Shown here piece by piece: positions 24,157-36,832 of a stretch of DNA of 64,000 nt. The notes below the pieces were generated by a model. The model was not told the origin of the DNA. It did not search any database and worked only from the letters and a program-made list of their open reading frames with translations. Origin of the DNA: Paraburkholderia kirstenboschensis (lineage in GTDB: Bacteria > Pseudomonadota > Gammaproteobacteria > Burkholderiales > Burkholderiaceae); the NCBI RefSeq assembly GCF_904848585.1, contig NZ_CAJHCR010000001.1, forward strand, positions 372,001-436,000. Direction: 5' to 3'. Numbering within the stretch: the stretch's first letter is position 1; every line of letters starts with the position of its first letter. A program made the translations under genes and the position numbers.

Positions 24157-24643
24157 ATTTCTCCTCTCGAATTTGAGATTACCGCAGGTTTACTGCGAGC
24201 CTGTTGACGAAGACAAGTCATACATTGCTCGAAGTATAACATTGGTGCCAAACAAAAAACGTTGTGTGTAGACTTCGAGCAGTGTCTGACTCTTTGTGCG
24301 TTGGCATTTTGCCATATCGTTCCCTTCCGACGATAAAAAAATCCGCCCCCGATCAAATCACCCTCCAATTGTGGTGCATGCGCAACAGAACCAATCGGCC
24401 GGAGCGTCCCGCCAGTCATGGCTGAGCGCCGAATTGCCCCACGCATGAATCGAGCCTGATCGGCCCGGATCTGGGGCATGCGGGCGCCCCTCTGGCGCCT
24501 CTCCCTGGCACCCGCTAATAGGTATACGTGCGACCGCCGGGCCCGGATGACCGGCATGTTAGAATCGCGTGATGCGTTGCGCCTGCAATGCTTACGCGAA
24601 GGCGCCGTCTTCCCGTCGCCTTCGCACGTAAAAGATACGGATA
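24157..24643. other. Intergenic region between divergent ompA and gyrA
   Basis: 487 bases with no supported gene. It should hold both promoters. On the minus strand TATACT (near 24232) is a possible ompA -10. On plus, TAGAAT lies at 24560. A long ompA leader of about 80 AT-rich bases precedes its start. Confidence 0.6.
24560..24565 (+). promoter_or_regulatory. Candidate gyrA -10 box
   Basis: TAGAAT 78 bases upstream of the gyrA ATG, without a strong -35. The sequence context matches the boxes before metN and the peptide gene (TAGAATCG). Confidence 0.35.
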
Positions 24644-27280
<2,637 letters not shown>

Positions 27281-27290
27281 CCTGCGTCGC

Positions 27291-27342
27291 GGCTTGCGCA
27301 TTCGGCTTGCGCATTCGGCTTGTGCATTCGGCTTGTGCATTC
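27291..27342 (+). repeat. 13-bp tandem repeat, four copies
   Basis: GGCTTG(C/T)GCATTC four times in direct succession, starting 10 bases after the gyrA stop. The first two copies carry C and the last two T at position 7. Non-coding. Confidence 0.9.
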
Positions 27343-27438
27343 GTTAACCGGTTGAAAGCCGCGCAGGAAACAATAGTGTGTCGGGCCGACATACTTTCCG
27401 CGCGGCAAGCAGTTCAAGTCAATTTCTATTAGGGAGTA

Positions 27439-28044
27439 ATGATGCAGAAACGATTTAAACAACTGGCGTTGCTGGCTGCCCTCGTGCCGACGTTTGCCAT
27501 GGCTCAAGCGCTTCAGAGCCAGGCTCCGTCGGCTCCGGCTGCTGCCGCAGCACCGGTTGATCCGGCCAAGCAGGCTGCAATCAAGGACCTGCTGGACGCA
27601 ATCGACGCGCAGAAGCTCGTCGGCGCAATTGGCAACAGCGCGCAAATGCAAGCGAAGCAACTGGTCCCGGCTATCCTCTCGGACGCGCTGAGCGAGAACA
27701 AGACGATGACGGACAAGCAGAAGCAGGCTTCCGTCCCGACGCTGCAAAAGAACGCAGTGCCGAAGCTGGTTGACGGCGCAGGCCAGGTCTTCGCGACGGA
27801 CAGCTTCCGCCAGGACGCAATGCAAGCTCAGTACGATGCGTACGCAAAGTACTACAGCACGTCGGAAATCAAAGATCTGACCACGTTCTACAAGAGCCCG
27901 ACGGGCCGCAAGTTCATCCAGGTTCAAGACCAGGTTGGCCGCGACGTCGTGAACGGCTTGATGCAAAAGTACATGCCGCAATCGATCAAGGCAACGCGCG
28001 ACCAGGCTGACAAGGAAGTCGCTTCGGTCAAGCCGGCTAAGTAA
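27439..28044 (+). CDS. Exported DUF2059 protein
   Basis: 201 residues; AGGGAG upstream of ATGATG. Signal peptide about 1-23 (LLAALVPTFAMAQ). An Ala/Pro-rich spacer is followed by a helical DUF2059 domain (about 45-180) with AAIKDLLDAIDAQKLV and the conserved ending YSTSEIKDLTTFYKSPTGRKF. The family is periplasmic and of unknown function; the gene is usually found between gyrA and serC in Burkholderia, as here. Confidence 0.85.
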   Translation: MMQKRFKQLALLAALVPTFAMAQALQSQAPSAPAAAAAPVDPAKQAAIKDLLDAIDAQKLVGAIGNSAQMQAKQLVPAILSDALSENKTMTDKQKQASVPTLQKNAVPKLVDGAGQVFATDSFRQDAMQAQYDAYAKYYSTSEIKDLTTFYKSPTGRKFIQVQDQVGRDVVNGLMQKYMPQSIKATRDQADKEVASVKPAK

Positions 28045-28130
28045 AGCCTCAGGCGAAGACTGCGCTCGCGCGCCAGTGGCGGCCGCCCTTGCAGGGCGGC
28101 CGGGTTTGGCGGGTTCGCGGGGACAGTGCG

Positions 28131-28173
28131 ATAATGGCCGTTTGCGCGTGTGCGCAAATGGCCATTATTTTTT
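28131..28173 (+). terminator. Strong intrinsic terminator after DUF2059 gene
   Basis: 15-bp stem AATGGCCGTTTGCGC / GCGCAAATGGCCATT with one G-T pair, loop GTGT, then TTTTTT. A second GC hairpin (GGCCGCCC/GGGCGGCC, 28081-28101) lies between it and the gene. The rest of 28174-28342 is the serC leader with nothing recognised. Confidence 0.88.
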
Positions 28174-28342
28174 GGCGCGAGATTGCGGAGCCTGCTGCGG
28201 TCTGATCGCCCCGTTGCTGATCAACACAGCGATTCTCGCCGGCCAATAGATTTAGTCAGTTTGCAGCAGCTTATTTTCGCGGCGGCCACTTCGCCGACTC
28301 GTGCGCGATCTTTCGTTTTCGCGCCGCTTTCAGGATCTCACG

Positions 28343-29425
28343 ATGCGCGTCTTTAATTTCTCCGCCGGCCCAGCGGCCATGCCCGAAGAAGTGCTGCGTC
28401 AGGCAGCCGACGAGATGCTCGACTGGCAAGGCAGCGGCATGAGCGTGATGGAAATGAGCCATCGTGGGAAAGAGTTCATGTCGATCCACGAGGAAGCGCT
28501 CCTCGATCTGCGGGAGTTGCTGGCCGTGCCGGCGAGCCATCGCATCCTGTTTCTGCAAGGCGGCGGTCTCGGCGAAAACGCAATCGTGCCGATGAACCTG
28601 CTCGGTGCGAAACCGCGCGCCGATTTCGTCGTCACGGGTTCGTGGTCGCAAAAGTCACTGAAGGAAGCGCAGAAGTACGGCGCCGTGCACGTTGCGGCAA
28701 GCGGCGAGACGGCTGACGGTTTCACGCGCTCGCCCGCATTTTCCGAATGGCAAATGTCGGACGATCCGGCCTACGTACATTTGTGCACGAACGAAACGAT
28801 CCACGGCGTCGAGACATTCGAGATTCCCGATCTCGGCAACATACCGCTGGTTGCGGACGCGTCGTCTCACATCCTGTCGCGGCCCATGGACATCGCTAAA
28901 TACGGCGTGCTGTTCGGCGGCGCGCAGAAGAATATCGGCATGGCCGGCGTCACGGTGGTGATCGTGCGCGAGGACATGCTGGATCGCGCGCAGGCTATTT
29001 GCCCGTCGGCGTTCGAATGGAAGACCGTCGCCGAGAACAATTCCATGTACAACACACCGCCCACGTATGCCATCTACATCGCGGGACTGGTGTTCAAGTG
29101 GTTGAAGAAGCAGGGCGGCCTCGCTGTAATCGAAGCGCGTAATCTCGAGAAATCGAAGCTGTTGTACGACACGATCGATTCGAGCAGCTTCTATCTGAAC
29201 AAGGTCGAGCGTCGCTCGCGTTCGCGGATGAACGTACCGTTCTTCCTCGCCGACGAGTCGCGCAACGAAGAATTTCTCGCCGGCGCGAAAGCGCGGGGAA
29301 TGGTGCAGCTAAAGGGCCACAAGTCCGTCGGCGGCATGCGGGCGTCGATTTACAACGCCGTTCCGCTCGAAGGCGTCAAAGCGCTTGTCGAATACATGAA
29401 GGAATTTGAACAGCGCAGCGCCTGA
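28343..29425 (+). CDS. serC: Phosphoserine aminotransferase
   Basis: 360 residues from ATG 28343 ([18 protein letters not shown], the family's N-terminus; the frame is open 14 codons further up). A PLP enzyme that makes 3-phosphoserine for serine synthesis and acts in the pyridoxine route. The PLP Lys is near residue 196 in [11 protein letters not shown], and [11 protein letters not shown] near the end binds the phosphate. First of a head-to-tail series with pheA, hisC, tyrA and aroA, the classic betaproteobacterial aromatic supra-operon. Confidence 0.96.
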   Translation: MRVFNFSAGPAAMPEEVLRQAADEMLDWQGSGMSVMEMSHRGKEFMSIHEEALLDLRELLAVPASHRILFLQGGGLGENAIVPMNLLGAKPRADFVVTGSWSQKSLKEAQKYGAVHVAASGETADGFTRSPAFSEWQMSDDPAYVHLCTNETIHGVETFEIPDLGNIPLVADASSHILSRPMDIAKYGVLFGGAQKNIGMAGVTVVIVREDMLDRAQAICPSAFEWKTVAENNSMYNTPPTYAIYIAGLVFKWLKKQGGLAVIEARNLEKSKLLYDTIDSSSFYLNKVERRSRSRMNVPFFLADESRNEEFLAGAKARGMVQLKGHKSVGGMRASIYNAVPLEGVKALVEYMKEFEQRSA

Positions 29426-29501
29426 GTGCTTCGGCATTCGGCGCGCGCATCCTTTCCAGCACGCTTTTTTCCAGCAGCTATCGGCAGGACCGTTTTCACG
29501 C

Positions 29502-30584
29502 ATGGACGACGAACTCAATAACCGACTCAAACCTCTTCGCGAACGCATCGACGCGCTCGACGCGCAGTTGATCGCGCTTCTCAATCAGCGCGCCGCGGTG
29601 GCCCTCGAAGTAGGCGAGGTCAAGAAGCATTTCAACGCGCCGGTGTTTCGCCCGGAGCGCGAGCAGCAGGTGATCGCGCGTCTGCAGGACATGAGCGAGG
29701 GGCCGCTGGCGAGCGAGCATATCAGCGCGATCTGGCGCGAGATCATGGCGGCCAGCCGGGCGCTCGAGAAGACAATCAAGGCGGCTTATCTCGGGCCGGT
29801 GGGCACCTACAGCGAGCAGGCCATGCACGAGTACTTCGGTCAATCTATCGAGGGGCTGCCGTGTCCGTCGATCGACGAAGTATTCCGCTCGGTTGAAGCA
29901 GGCGCCGCCGAATTCGGCGTCGTGCCGGTCGAGAATTCAACCGAAGGCGCGGTATCGCGCACGCTGGATCTGCTGCTGCAAACGCAGTTGGCCATTGGCG
30001 GCGAACTTGCGTTGCCGATTCATCACAATCTGTTGACGCTGAATGGCGACCTTGCCGGCGTCACGCGCGTTTGTGCGCACGCTCAGGCGCTCGCGCAATG
30101 TCAGCGCTGGCTCGCGACAAATGCGCCGCATCTGGAGCGCCAGGCAGTGTCGAGCAACGCCGAAGCCGCGCGCATGGCGGCCGAAGATCCGACCGTAGCG
30201 GCGATTGCCGGCGACCGCGCTGCCACCCACTACGGCTTGCAGGTCGCATATGCGCTGATCCAGGACGACCCGCACAACCGCACTCGCTTCGTCATGATCG
30301 GCAAGGAGCGCACGGGCGTGAGCGGACACGATCAGACGTCGCTGATCGTGTCGGTGGCTAATGAGCCGGGCGCCGTGTTCAAGCTGCTGGAGCCGCTCGC
30401 GCGCCATAGCGTCTCGATGACCCGCTTCGAATCGCGGCCCGCGCGCGTGGGCACGTGGGAGTACTACTTCTATATCGACGTCGAGGGCCACCGCGACGAT
30501 CCGGCTGTAGCCGCCGCGCTTACCGAGCTGGGCGAGAAGGCAGCATTCCTGAAGATTCTCGGCTCTTATCCGCGTGCGCGCTAA
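29502..30584 (+). CDS. pheA: Bifunctional chorismate mutase / prephenate dehydratase
   Basis: 360 residues from ATG 29502 (MDDELNNRLKPLRERIDALD). Residues 1-90 are an AroQ chorismate mutase, 95-275 the prephenate dehydratase with GPVGTYSEQAMHEYFG and the catalytic NRTRFVMIG, and 285-355 an ACT regulatory domain (SLIVSVANEPGAVFKLL, ESRPAR) for phenylalanine inhibition. It converts chorismate to phenylpyruvate. An in-frame extension upstream overlaps serC and is not conserved. Confidence 0.95.
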   Translation: MDDELNNRLKPLRERIDALDAQLIALLNQRAAVALEVGEVKKHFNAPVFRPEREQQVIARLQDMSEGPLASEHISAIWREIMAASRALEKTIKAAYLGPVGTYSEQAMHEYFGQSIEGLPCPSIDEVFRSVEAGAAEFGVVPVENSTEGAVSRTLDLLLQTQLAIGGELALPIHHNLLTLNGDLAGVTRVCAHAQALAQCQRWLATNAPHLERQAVSSNAEAARMAAEDPTVAAIAGDRAATHYGLQVAYALIQDDPHNRTRFVMIGKERTGVSGHDQTSLIVSVANEPGAVFKLLEPLARHSVSMTRFESRPARVGTWEYYFYIDVEGHRDDPAVAAALTELGEKAAFLKILGSYPRAR

Positions 30585-30668
30585 CGGCCGTCAGTCGGCG
30601 AGTAAGCTCAATCAGACAGTAGGCCGGCGCCCTCGCCGCGACTTTTCTAATAATCGTTCGGAGATTTC

Positions 30669-31781
30669 ATGACAACGTCCTTCGGTCCTTCTTATGTGCG
30701 CGCTATAGCGCCCTACATTGCCGGTAAGCCCATTTCTGAAGTGGCGCGCGAGTTCGGGCTGGACGAAGCGAACATCGTGAAGCTCGCGTCGAACGAGAAC
30801 CCGCTCGGCATGCCGGAATCGGCTAAACGTGCAATGGCGCAGGCCGCGAGCGAGTTGGGCCGCTATCCCGATGCGAATGCGTTCGAACTGAAGGCCGCAC
30901 TGAGCGAGCGCTATGGCGTGCCGTCGGACTGGATCACGCTCGGCAATGGCAGCAACGACATTCTCGAGATAGCCGCGCACGCGTTCGTCGAGAAAGGGCA
31001 GTCGATCATTTACGCGCAGTACTCGTTCGCGGTTTATGCGCTCGCCACGCAAGGGCTCGGCGCGCGTGCGATCGTGGTGCCGGCTGTCAAGTACGGACAC
31101 GATCTCGACGCAATGCTGGCCGCGATTACCGATGACACGCGGCTGATCTTCGTCGCCAATCCCAACAACCCGACCGGTACGTTCATCGAAGGTTTGAAGC
31201 TCGAAGCGTTTCTCGACAAGGTGCCGCGCAACGTGGCAGTGGTCCTGGACGAGGCGTACACGGAATATCTGCCCGCGGAAAAGCGCTACGACTCCATAGA
31301 GTGGGTGCGCCGTTATCCGAACCTGCTCGTGTCGCGCACGTTTTCAAAGGCGTTCGGTCTCGCGGGCTTGCGTGTCGGCTTTGCGATCGCTCAACCGGAG
31401 TTGACCGACTTGCTGAACCGTCTGCGTCAGCCGTTCAATGTGAACACGCTCGCGCAAGCCGCAGCCGTCGCCGCGCTCAACGACCAGGCGTTCCTGGAGA
31501 AAAGCGCGGCGTTGAACGCGCAGGGTTATCGCCGCCTGACCGAAGCGTTCGAGAAGCTCGGCCTCGAATACGTGCCGTCTGACGGCAACTTCGTGCTGGT
31601 GCGCGTCGGCAATGATGACGCGGCCGGCAATCGCGTGAACATCGAATTGCTGAAGCAGGGCGTGATCGTGCGTCCAGTCGGCAACTACGGATTACCGCAG
31701 TGGCTGCGCGTCACGATCGGGCTGCCGGAAGAAAATGAAGCGTTCATCGCCGCGCTCGAAAAAACCCTCGCCGCCGTCTAG
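30669..31781 (+). CDS. hisC: Histidinol-phosphate aminotransferase (HisC2 type)
   Basis: 370 residues. Class II-like PLP aminotransferase; PLP Lys near 226 in SRTFSKAFGLAGLRVGF, with NPNNPTGTF and the phosphate/carboxylate Arg near the C-terminus (WLRVTIGLPEEN). Opening LASNENPLGMPESA is typical. Located between pheA and tyrA, so it may also serve as the aromatic aminotransferase of this pathway, as proposed for HisC2-type enzymes in such clusters; that dual role is inference. Confidence 0.93.
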   Translation: MTTSFGPSYVRAIAPYIAGKPISEVAREFGLDEANIVKLASNENPLGMPESAKRAMAQAASELGRYPDANAFELKAALSERYGVPSDWITLGNGSNDILEIAAHAFVEKGQSIIYAQYSFAVYALATQGLGARAIVVPAVKYGHDLDAMLAAITDDTRLIFVANPNNPTGTFIEGLKLEAFLDKVPRNVAVVLDEAYTEYLPAEKRYDSIEWVRRYPNLLVSRTFSKAFGLAGLRVGFAIAQPELTDLLNRLRQPFNVNTLAQAAAVAALNDQAFLEKSAALNAQGYRRLTEAFEKLGLEYVPSDGNFVLVRVGNDDAAGNRVNIELLKQGVIVRPVGNYGLPQWLRVTIGLPEENEAFIAALEKTLAAV

Positions 31782-31799
31782 GCGGCGAACCTTGACCCA

Positions 31800-31832
31800 C
31801 GCGCCTCGTCGATATGAAAGGCGCGCTTTTTG
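31800..31832 (+). promoter_or_regulatory. Terminator-like hairpin directly before tyrA start
   Basis: Perfect 7-bp stem CGCGCCT (31800-31806) / AGGCGCG (31819-31825) followed by CTTTTTTG, ending two bases before the GTG start. It could weaken read-through from hisC or mask the ribosome binding site. Confidence 0.5.
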
Positions 31833-31833
31833 T

Positions 31834-32775
31834 GTGACCGACGTGGCCGCGTTCTCTTTTAACAAGCTGGTGATTTTTGGTGTCGGCCTGATCGGCGGAT
31901 CGCTTGCGCGCGCACTGCGCGAGCGCGGCGAAGCGGATGGGGCGCGCGCGGTAATCGGCGTGGGCCGCTCGGCTGCGTCGACCGAGCGCGCGGTCGAACT
32001 CGGCGTAATCGATAGTGCGGCGGCATTGACCGACGACGTTGCCTTGCGCGAAGCGCTCGCCGGCGCCGACGTCGTGCTGCTCGCGGCGCCTGTCGCGCAG
32101 ACACAACCGCTCCTTGAACGCATTGCTCCTTTTCTCGGCGCAGATACGATCGTGACCGACGCGGGCAGCACCAAATCCGACGTTGTCGCCGCCGCCCGTG
32201 CCGCGCTCGGCGCGCGCATCGGCCAGTTCGTGCCGGGGCATCCCATTGCCGGCCGTGAGGCGAGCGGCGTCGAGGCCGCGTTGCCCGACCTGTACGTCGG
32301 CCGCAATGTCGTGCTGTGCCCGTTGCCGGAGAATGCGCCGCATACCGTCGAGCGCATTGCGGCGATGTGGCGCGCGACCGGCGCGCTGGTGCGCGACATG
32401 GCGCCCGATCAGCACGACCGCGTGTTCGCATCGGTCAGTCATTTGCCGCACGTACTGTCGTTCGCGCTCGTCGAGCAAATTCTGAATTCGCCCGATGCCG
32501 CACTCAAATTTTCCTTCGCCGCGGGCGGCTTTCGCGACTTCACGCGGATTGCCGCGTCGAGCCCGGAAATGTGGCGCGACGTCTGCGTCGCCAATCGCGT
32601 TGCGCTGCTCGACGAACTCGACGCCTACTCTGCGGTGCTAGCGCGCCTTCGCACGGCCATTGACGCCGCCGACGGCGCCGCGCTCGAAGCCGTGTTCGCG
32701 CGCTCACGCGTGGCGCGCACCGAATGGCAGGAGCAGCGCGCGGGCGGCGGCGCGCCGGGCGACGCGTCCAAATAA
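31834..32775 (+). CDS. tyrA: Prephenate dehydrogenase
   Basis: 313 residues from GTG 31834; a GTG at 31843 is possible and no ATG fits. NAD(P)-binding [16 protein letters not shown] at about 14-29, then [20 protein letters not shown] and the catalytic/substrate region [12 protein letters not shown], all family marks. It oxidatively decarboxylates prephenate to 4-hydroxyphenylpyruvate for tyrosine. No ACT domain is fused. The start is unusual because a hairpin with T-run lies directly in front. Confidence 0.92.
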   Translation: MTDVAAFSFNKLVIFGVGLIGGSLARALRERGEADGARAVIGVGRSAASTERAVELGVIDSAAALTDDVALREALAGADVVLLAAPVAQTQPLLERIAPFLGADTIVTDAGSTKSDVVAAARAALGARIGQFVPGHPIAGREASGVEAALPDLYVGRNVVLCPLPENAPHTVERIAAMWRATGALVRDMAPDQHDRVFASVSHLPHVLSFALVEQILNSPDAALKFSFAAGGFRDFTRIAASSPEMWRDVCVANRVALLDELDAYSAVLARLRTAIDAADGAALEAVFARSRVARTEWQEQRAGGGAPGDASK

Positions 32776-32794
32776 CCGGAAACTGGACTCAATC

Positions 32795-34099
32795 ATGGAA
32801 TTTCTCGATCTCGGACCATTTTCTCGTGCGTCCGGCACGGTTCGTTTGCCTGGCTCGAAGAGCATTTCGAATCGGGTGCTGTTGCTGGCGGCGCTCGCCG
32901 AAGGCGAAACGACGATCACGAACCTGCTCGACTCCGATGACACCCGCGTGATGCTCGATGCGCTCGAAAAGCTAGGCGTGCGTCTGAAGCGCGACGGCGA
33001 CACCTGCGTCGTGACCGGCACGCGCGGCGCTTTCACGGCGCGCACGGCCGATCTGTTCCTCGGCAATGCCGGTACGGCGGTCCGTCCGCTGACCGCGGCA
33101 CTTGCAGTGAATGGCGGCGACTATCGCATTCACGGCGTGCCGCGTATGCACGAGCGGCCGATCGGCGATCTGGTCGATGGATTACGGCAGATCGGCGCGA
33201 GAATCGATTACGAGGAAAACGAGGGCTTTCCGCCGCTGCGAATCCGTCCTGCGCAAATTTCCGCCGAGGCGCCGATCCGCGTGCGCGGCGACGTATCGAG
33301 CCAATTCCTCACGTCGCTGCTGATGACACTGCCGCTTTTGCGCACGGAGAGCGGCGTGAGCACCGTTCAGGTCGACGGCGAACTCATCTCCAAGCCGTAT
33401 ATCGATATCACGATCAAGCTGATGGCGCGCTTCGGCATCGACGTCGAGCGCAATGGCTGGCATCAGTTCGTGGTGCCGGCGGGGCAGCGTTATCAATCGC
33501 CGGGCACGATCATGGTGGAGGGCGACGCGTCGTCGGCGTCCTATTTCCTCGCTGCGGGCGCGCTCGGCGGCGGGCCGCTGAAGGTGGAGGGCGTCGGCCG
33601 TTCCAGCATTCAGGGCGACGTCGGCTTCGCGGATGCGCTCATCAAGATGGGCGCGAATCTGCAAATGGGCGAGGACTGGATCGAAGTGCGCGGCGTCGGT
33701 CACGACAGCGGCAAGCTCGAGCCGATTGACATGGACTTCAATCTGATCCCCGACGCCGCGATGACCATAGCGGTTGCCGCGCTGTTCGCCGACGGCACGA
33801 CGACGCTGCGCAACATTGCGAGCTGGCGCGTGAAAGAGACGGACCGGATCGCGGCGATGGCCACCGAACTCCGCAAGGTCGGCGCGAAGGTGCAGGAGGG
33901 CGAAGACTTCCTCGTGGTTACGCCGCCTGAGAAGCTGATTCCAAACGCGTCGATCGACACCTACGACGATCACCGCATGGCAATGTGTTTTTCGCTCGTG
34001 AGTCTCGGCGGCGTGCCTGTCCGGATCAACGACCCGAAGTGCGTCGGCAAGACATTTCCCGATTATTTCGAGCGCTTCACCGCGCTTGCCCAACCCTGA
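32795..34099 (+). CDS. aroA: 5-enolpyruvylshikimate-3-phosphate synthase
   Basis: 434 residues from ATG 32795 (MEFLDLGPF); the frame is open 45 codons further, through the end of tyrA. Shikimate-pathway step 6. Signatures [37 protein letters not shown] and [15 protein letters not shown] identify the glyphosate-sensitive class I type. In the aromatic gene series, 19 bases after tyrA. Confidence 0.96.
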   Translation: MEFLDLGPFSRASGTVRLPGSKSISNRVLLLAALAEGETTITNLLDSDDTRVMLDALEKLGVRLKRDGDTCVVTGTRGAFTARTADLFLGNAGTAVRPLTAALAVNGGDYRIHGVPRMHERPIGDLVDGLRQIGARIDYEENEGFPPLRIRPAQISAEAPIRVRGDVSSQFLTSLLMTLPLLRTESGVSTVQVDGELISKPYIDITIKLMARFGIDVERNGWHQFVVPAGQRYQSPGTIMVEGDASSASYFLAAGALGGGPLKVEGVGRSSIQGDVGFADALIKMGANLQMGEDWIEVRGVGHDSGKLEPIDMDFNLIPDAAMTIAVAALFADGTTTLRNIASWRVKETDRIAAMATELRKVGAKVQEGEDFLVVTPPEKLIPNASIDTYDDHRMAMCFSLVSLGGVPVRINDPKCVGKTFPDYFERFTALAQP

Positions 34100-34134
34100 T
34101 TCCTGTACGAATCGCCTGACGTGCGACTTTTTCG

Positions 34135-34821
34135 ATGAAACCGATCCGTCCCTTTCACCAGACGCCCGTCATTACGATCGACGGCCCGAGTGCCTCCGGC
34201 AAAGGCACCGTGGCCGCGCTGGTTGCCGCGAGCCTCGGCTTCCACCTGCTCGACAGCGGCGCGCTGTACCGGCTCGCCGCGCTCGCCAGCATTCGCTACG
34301 ACGTGGCAGCGGACGACGTCGACGCCCTTGTAAAGTTGATCGACGATCTGCATATCACGTTTCGGGAAGGCCTCGCGCAACTCGACGGAGTGGACGTTTC
34401 GGCGGACATTCGCGCCGAGGAAGTGGGCAGCCGCGCTTCGGCGATTGCCGTGCATGCCCCCGTGCGGACCGCGCTAGTGGCGCGCCAGCGGGCGTTTCGT
34501 AAGGAGCCGGGGCTCGTCGCGGACGGTCGCGACATGGGCACGGTCATCTTCCAGGACGCCGTCCTCAAGGTGTTCATGACGGCCAGCGTGGAAGCCCGCG
34601 CGGCGCGGCGGCATAAGCAATTGATACAAAAAGGCTTTTCTGCTAATATAGATGACTTGCTCCGGGATTTGCGTGAGCGCGACGAGCGTGACAGTCAGCG
34701 CGCAGCCGCGCCGCTAAAGCCCGCAGCGGATGCAAAGCTGCTCGATACGTCCGCCTTATCGGTCGATCAGGCGGTCGAGCAGGTAGTGCAATGGTACGAA
34801 GCCCTGGTTCCGCAGGCGTGA
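34135..34821 (+). CDS. cmk: Cytidylate kinase
   Basis: 228 residues. P-loop [13 protein letters not shown] at about 14-26, [13 protein letters not shown] in the CMP site, [15 protein letters not shown] and the lid [13 protein letters not shown]. It phosphorylates CMP and dCMP. The aroA-cmk-rpsA order is conserved widely in Proteobacteria. Confidence 0.95.
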   Translation: MKPIRPFHQTPVITIDGPSASGKGTVAALVAASLGFHLLDSGALYRLAALASIRYDVAADDVDALVKLIDDLHITFREGLAQLDGVDVSADIRAEEVGSRASAIAVHAPVRTALVARQRAFRKEPGLVADGRDMGTVIFQDAVLKVFMTASVEARAARRHKQLIQKGFSANIDDLLRDLRERDERDSQRAAAPLKPAADAKLLDTSALSVDQAVEQVVQWYEALVPQA

Positions 34822-34891
34822 CTGGAATGCGCATCGAGCATCGGTCGCACATGAATGCGCGGCCGCAGTCGTAGTCCCATTGTGTGTTGGT

Positions 34892-34912
34892 GCTTCGCGG
34901 TGGTCGCGAAGC
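34892..34912 (+). promoter_or_regulatory. Hairpin in the rpsA leader
   Basis: Perfect 8-bp stem GCTTCGCG / CGCGAAGC with loop GTGGT in the 194-base cmk-rpsA gap. It may be a weak cmk terminator (only GTTGTATT follows) or part of an S1-binding leader; E. coli rpsA is autoregulated through leader hairpins. Confidence 0.5.
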
Positions 34913-35015
34913 GTTGTATTAACCCTTTAACCCCGCGTGGCATTCGCATTCTTGCCGTAGTTGCTGACCGTCCGGCCAGCCGGGCAGCGCGAGAACCATG
35001 CAACTTTCGATTTTT

Positions 35016-36731
35016 ATGTCCGACCTGCAAACCTCTACCCCGAATACCGAATCTTTTGCGGCTCTGTTCGAAGAGTCGCTGACCAAGCAAGACATGCGCG
35101 CCGGCGAAGTGATTTCCGCCGAAGTCGTGCGTGTCGACCACAACTTCGTGGTCGTCAACGCTGGTCTCAAGTCCGAAGCCTACATCCCGCTCGAAGAGTT
35201 CCTGAATGACGCGGGCGAGGTAGAAGTGCAGGCGGGCGACTTCGTTTCCGTCGCGATCGACGCGCTGGAAAACGGCTATGGCGACACGATCCTGTCGCGC
35301 GACAAGGCGAAGCGTCTGGCTTCGTGGCTGTCGCTGGAAAAGGCTCTCGACAACAACGAACTCGTGACCGGCACGATCACGGGCAAGGTCAAGGGCGGCA
35401 TGACCGTGATGGTCAACGGCATCCGCGCGTTCCTGCCGGGTTCGCTGGTCGACACGCGTCCGGTCAAGGACACGACCCCGTACGAAGGCAAGACGCTCGA
35501 ATTCCGCGTCATCAAGCTCGACCGCAAGCGTAACAACGTCGTGCTGTCGCGCCGTGCCGTGATCGAAGCAACCCAAGGCGAAGAGCGCGCAAAGCTGCTC
35601 GAAACGCTGAAGGAAGGCGCGATCGTGGAAGGCGTGGTCAAGAACATCACCGACTACGGCGCGTTCGTGGACCTCGGCGGTATCGACGGCCTGCTGCACA
35701 TCACCGACATCGCATGGCGTCGTGTGCGTCACCCGAGCGAAGTGCTGTCGGTTGGCCAGGAAGTCACCGCGAAGATCCTCAAGTTCGACCAAGAGAAGAA
35801 CCGCGTTTCGCTGGGCATCAAGCAACTCGGCGACGATCCGTGGGAAGGCATTTCCCGCCGTTACCCGTCGGGCACGCGTCTGTTCGGTAAGGTCACGAAC
35901 ATCACCGACTACGGCGCATTCGTCGAAGTGGAATCGGGCATCGAAGGTCTCGTCCACGTGTCGGAAATGGACTGGACGAACAAGAACGTTGCACCGTCGA
36001 AGGTCGTGCAACTGGGTGACGAAGTCGAAGTCATGGTTCTCGAAATCGACGAAGACCGCCGCCGTATTAGCCTCGGCATGAAGCAGTGCAAGCCGAACCC
36101 GTGGGACGACTTCAGCCGCAACTTCAAGAAGGGCGACAAGCTGCAAGGCGCAATCAAGTCGATCACCGACTTCGGCGTCTTCATCGGTCTGCCGGGCGGC
36201 ATCGACGGTCTGGTTCACCTGTCGGACCTGTCGTGGTCGGAAACGGGCGAAGAAGCTGTTCGCAAGTACAAGAAGGGCGACGAAGTGGAAGCGATCGTTC
36301 TCGGCATCGACGTCGAGAAGGAACGCATTTCGCTGGGTATCAAGCAGCTCGAAGGCGACCCGTTCAGCAACTTCGTTGCAATGAACGACAAGGGTTCGAT
36401 CGTCGACGGCGTGGTCAAGACGGTAGACGCGAAGGGTGCAGTGGTTCAGCTGTCGGCTGAAGTCGAAGGCTACCTGCGCGCTTCCGAAATCGCACAAGAC
36501 CGCGTGGAAGATGCTCGCAACGTGCTGAAGGAAGGCGACAAGGTCAACGCGATGATCATCAACATCGATCGCAAGTCGCGTGGCATCAACCTGTCGATCA
36601 AGGCGAAGGACTCGGCTGAGCAACAGGAAGCGATCCGCGGCCTGGCTTCGTCGGATTCCAGCGCGGCTGCTACCGGCACGACCAACCTCGGCGCACTGCT
36701 GAAGGCCAAGCTCGACGGTCAGAACCAGTAA
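35016..36731 (+). CDS. rpsA: 30S ribosomal protein S1
   Basis: 571 residues from ATG 35016 ([14 protein letters not shown]); an in-frame ATG six codons earlier (MQLSIF) is possible. Six S1/OB repeats are visible, each with the form G-x-V-x5-(Y/F)GAFV and ending RISLGIKQ or similar (for example [39 protein letters not shown]). S1 unwinds and holds mRNA on the 30S subunit. Codon use is strongly biased to a few codons, as expected for a highly expressed gene. Confidence 0.97.
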   Translation: MSDLQTSTPNTESFAALFEESLTKQDMRAGEVISAEVVRVDHNFVVVNAGLKSEAYIPLEEFLNDAGEVEVQAGDFVSVAIDALENGYGDTILSRDKAKRLASWLSLEKALDNNELVTGTITGKVKGGMTVMVNGIRAFLPGSLVDTRPVKDTTPYEGKTLEFRVIKLDRKRNNVVLSRRAVIEATQGEERAKLLETLKEGAIVEGVVKNITDYGAFVDLGGIDGLLHITDIAWRRVRHPSEVLSVGQEVTAKILKFDQEKNRVSLGIKQLGDDPWEGISRRYPSGTRLFGKVTNITDYGAFVEVESGIEGLVHVSEMDWTNKNVAPSKVVQLGDEVEVMVLEIDEDRRRISLGMKQCKPNPWDDFSRNFKKGDKLQGAIKSITDFGVFIGLPGGIDGLVHLSDLSWSETGEEAVRKYKKGDEVEAIVLGIDVEKERISLGIKQLEGDPFSNFVAMNDKGSIVDGVVKTVDAKGAVVQLSAEVEGYLRASEIAQDRVEDARNVLKEGDKVNAMIINIDRKSRGINLSIKAKDSAEQQEAIRGLASSDSSAAATGTTNLGALLKAKLDGQNQ

Positions 36732-36739
36732 TTGAGGAA

Positions 36740-36800
36740 CGCCCCCAAACCTGCCACTTTTACGCGGCAGGTATCCCTTTGCGGGGAAAACCTGGGGGCG
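36740..36800 (+). ncRNA. Predicted three-way-junction RNA structure between rpsA and ihfB
   Basis: Outer stem CGCCCCCA (36740-36747) / TGGGGGCG (36793-36800) encloses two hairpins: ACCTGCC (36749-36755) / GGCAGGT (36766-36772), and TCCC (36774-36777) / GGGA (36784-36787). It starts eight bases after the rpsA stop. No long T-run follows, so it is not an ordinary terminator. Confidence 0.5.
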
Positions 36801-36832
36801 GCTCGGCGTTTTCTTGAGAGGTCTGCTGCAGT

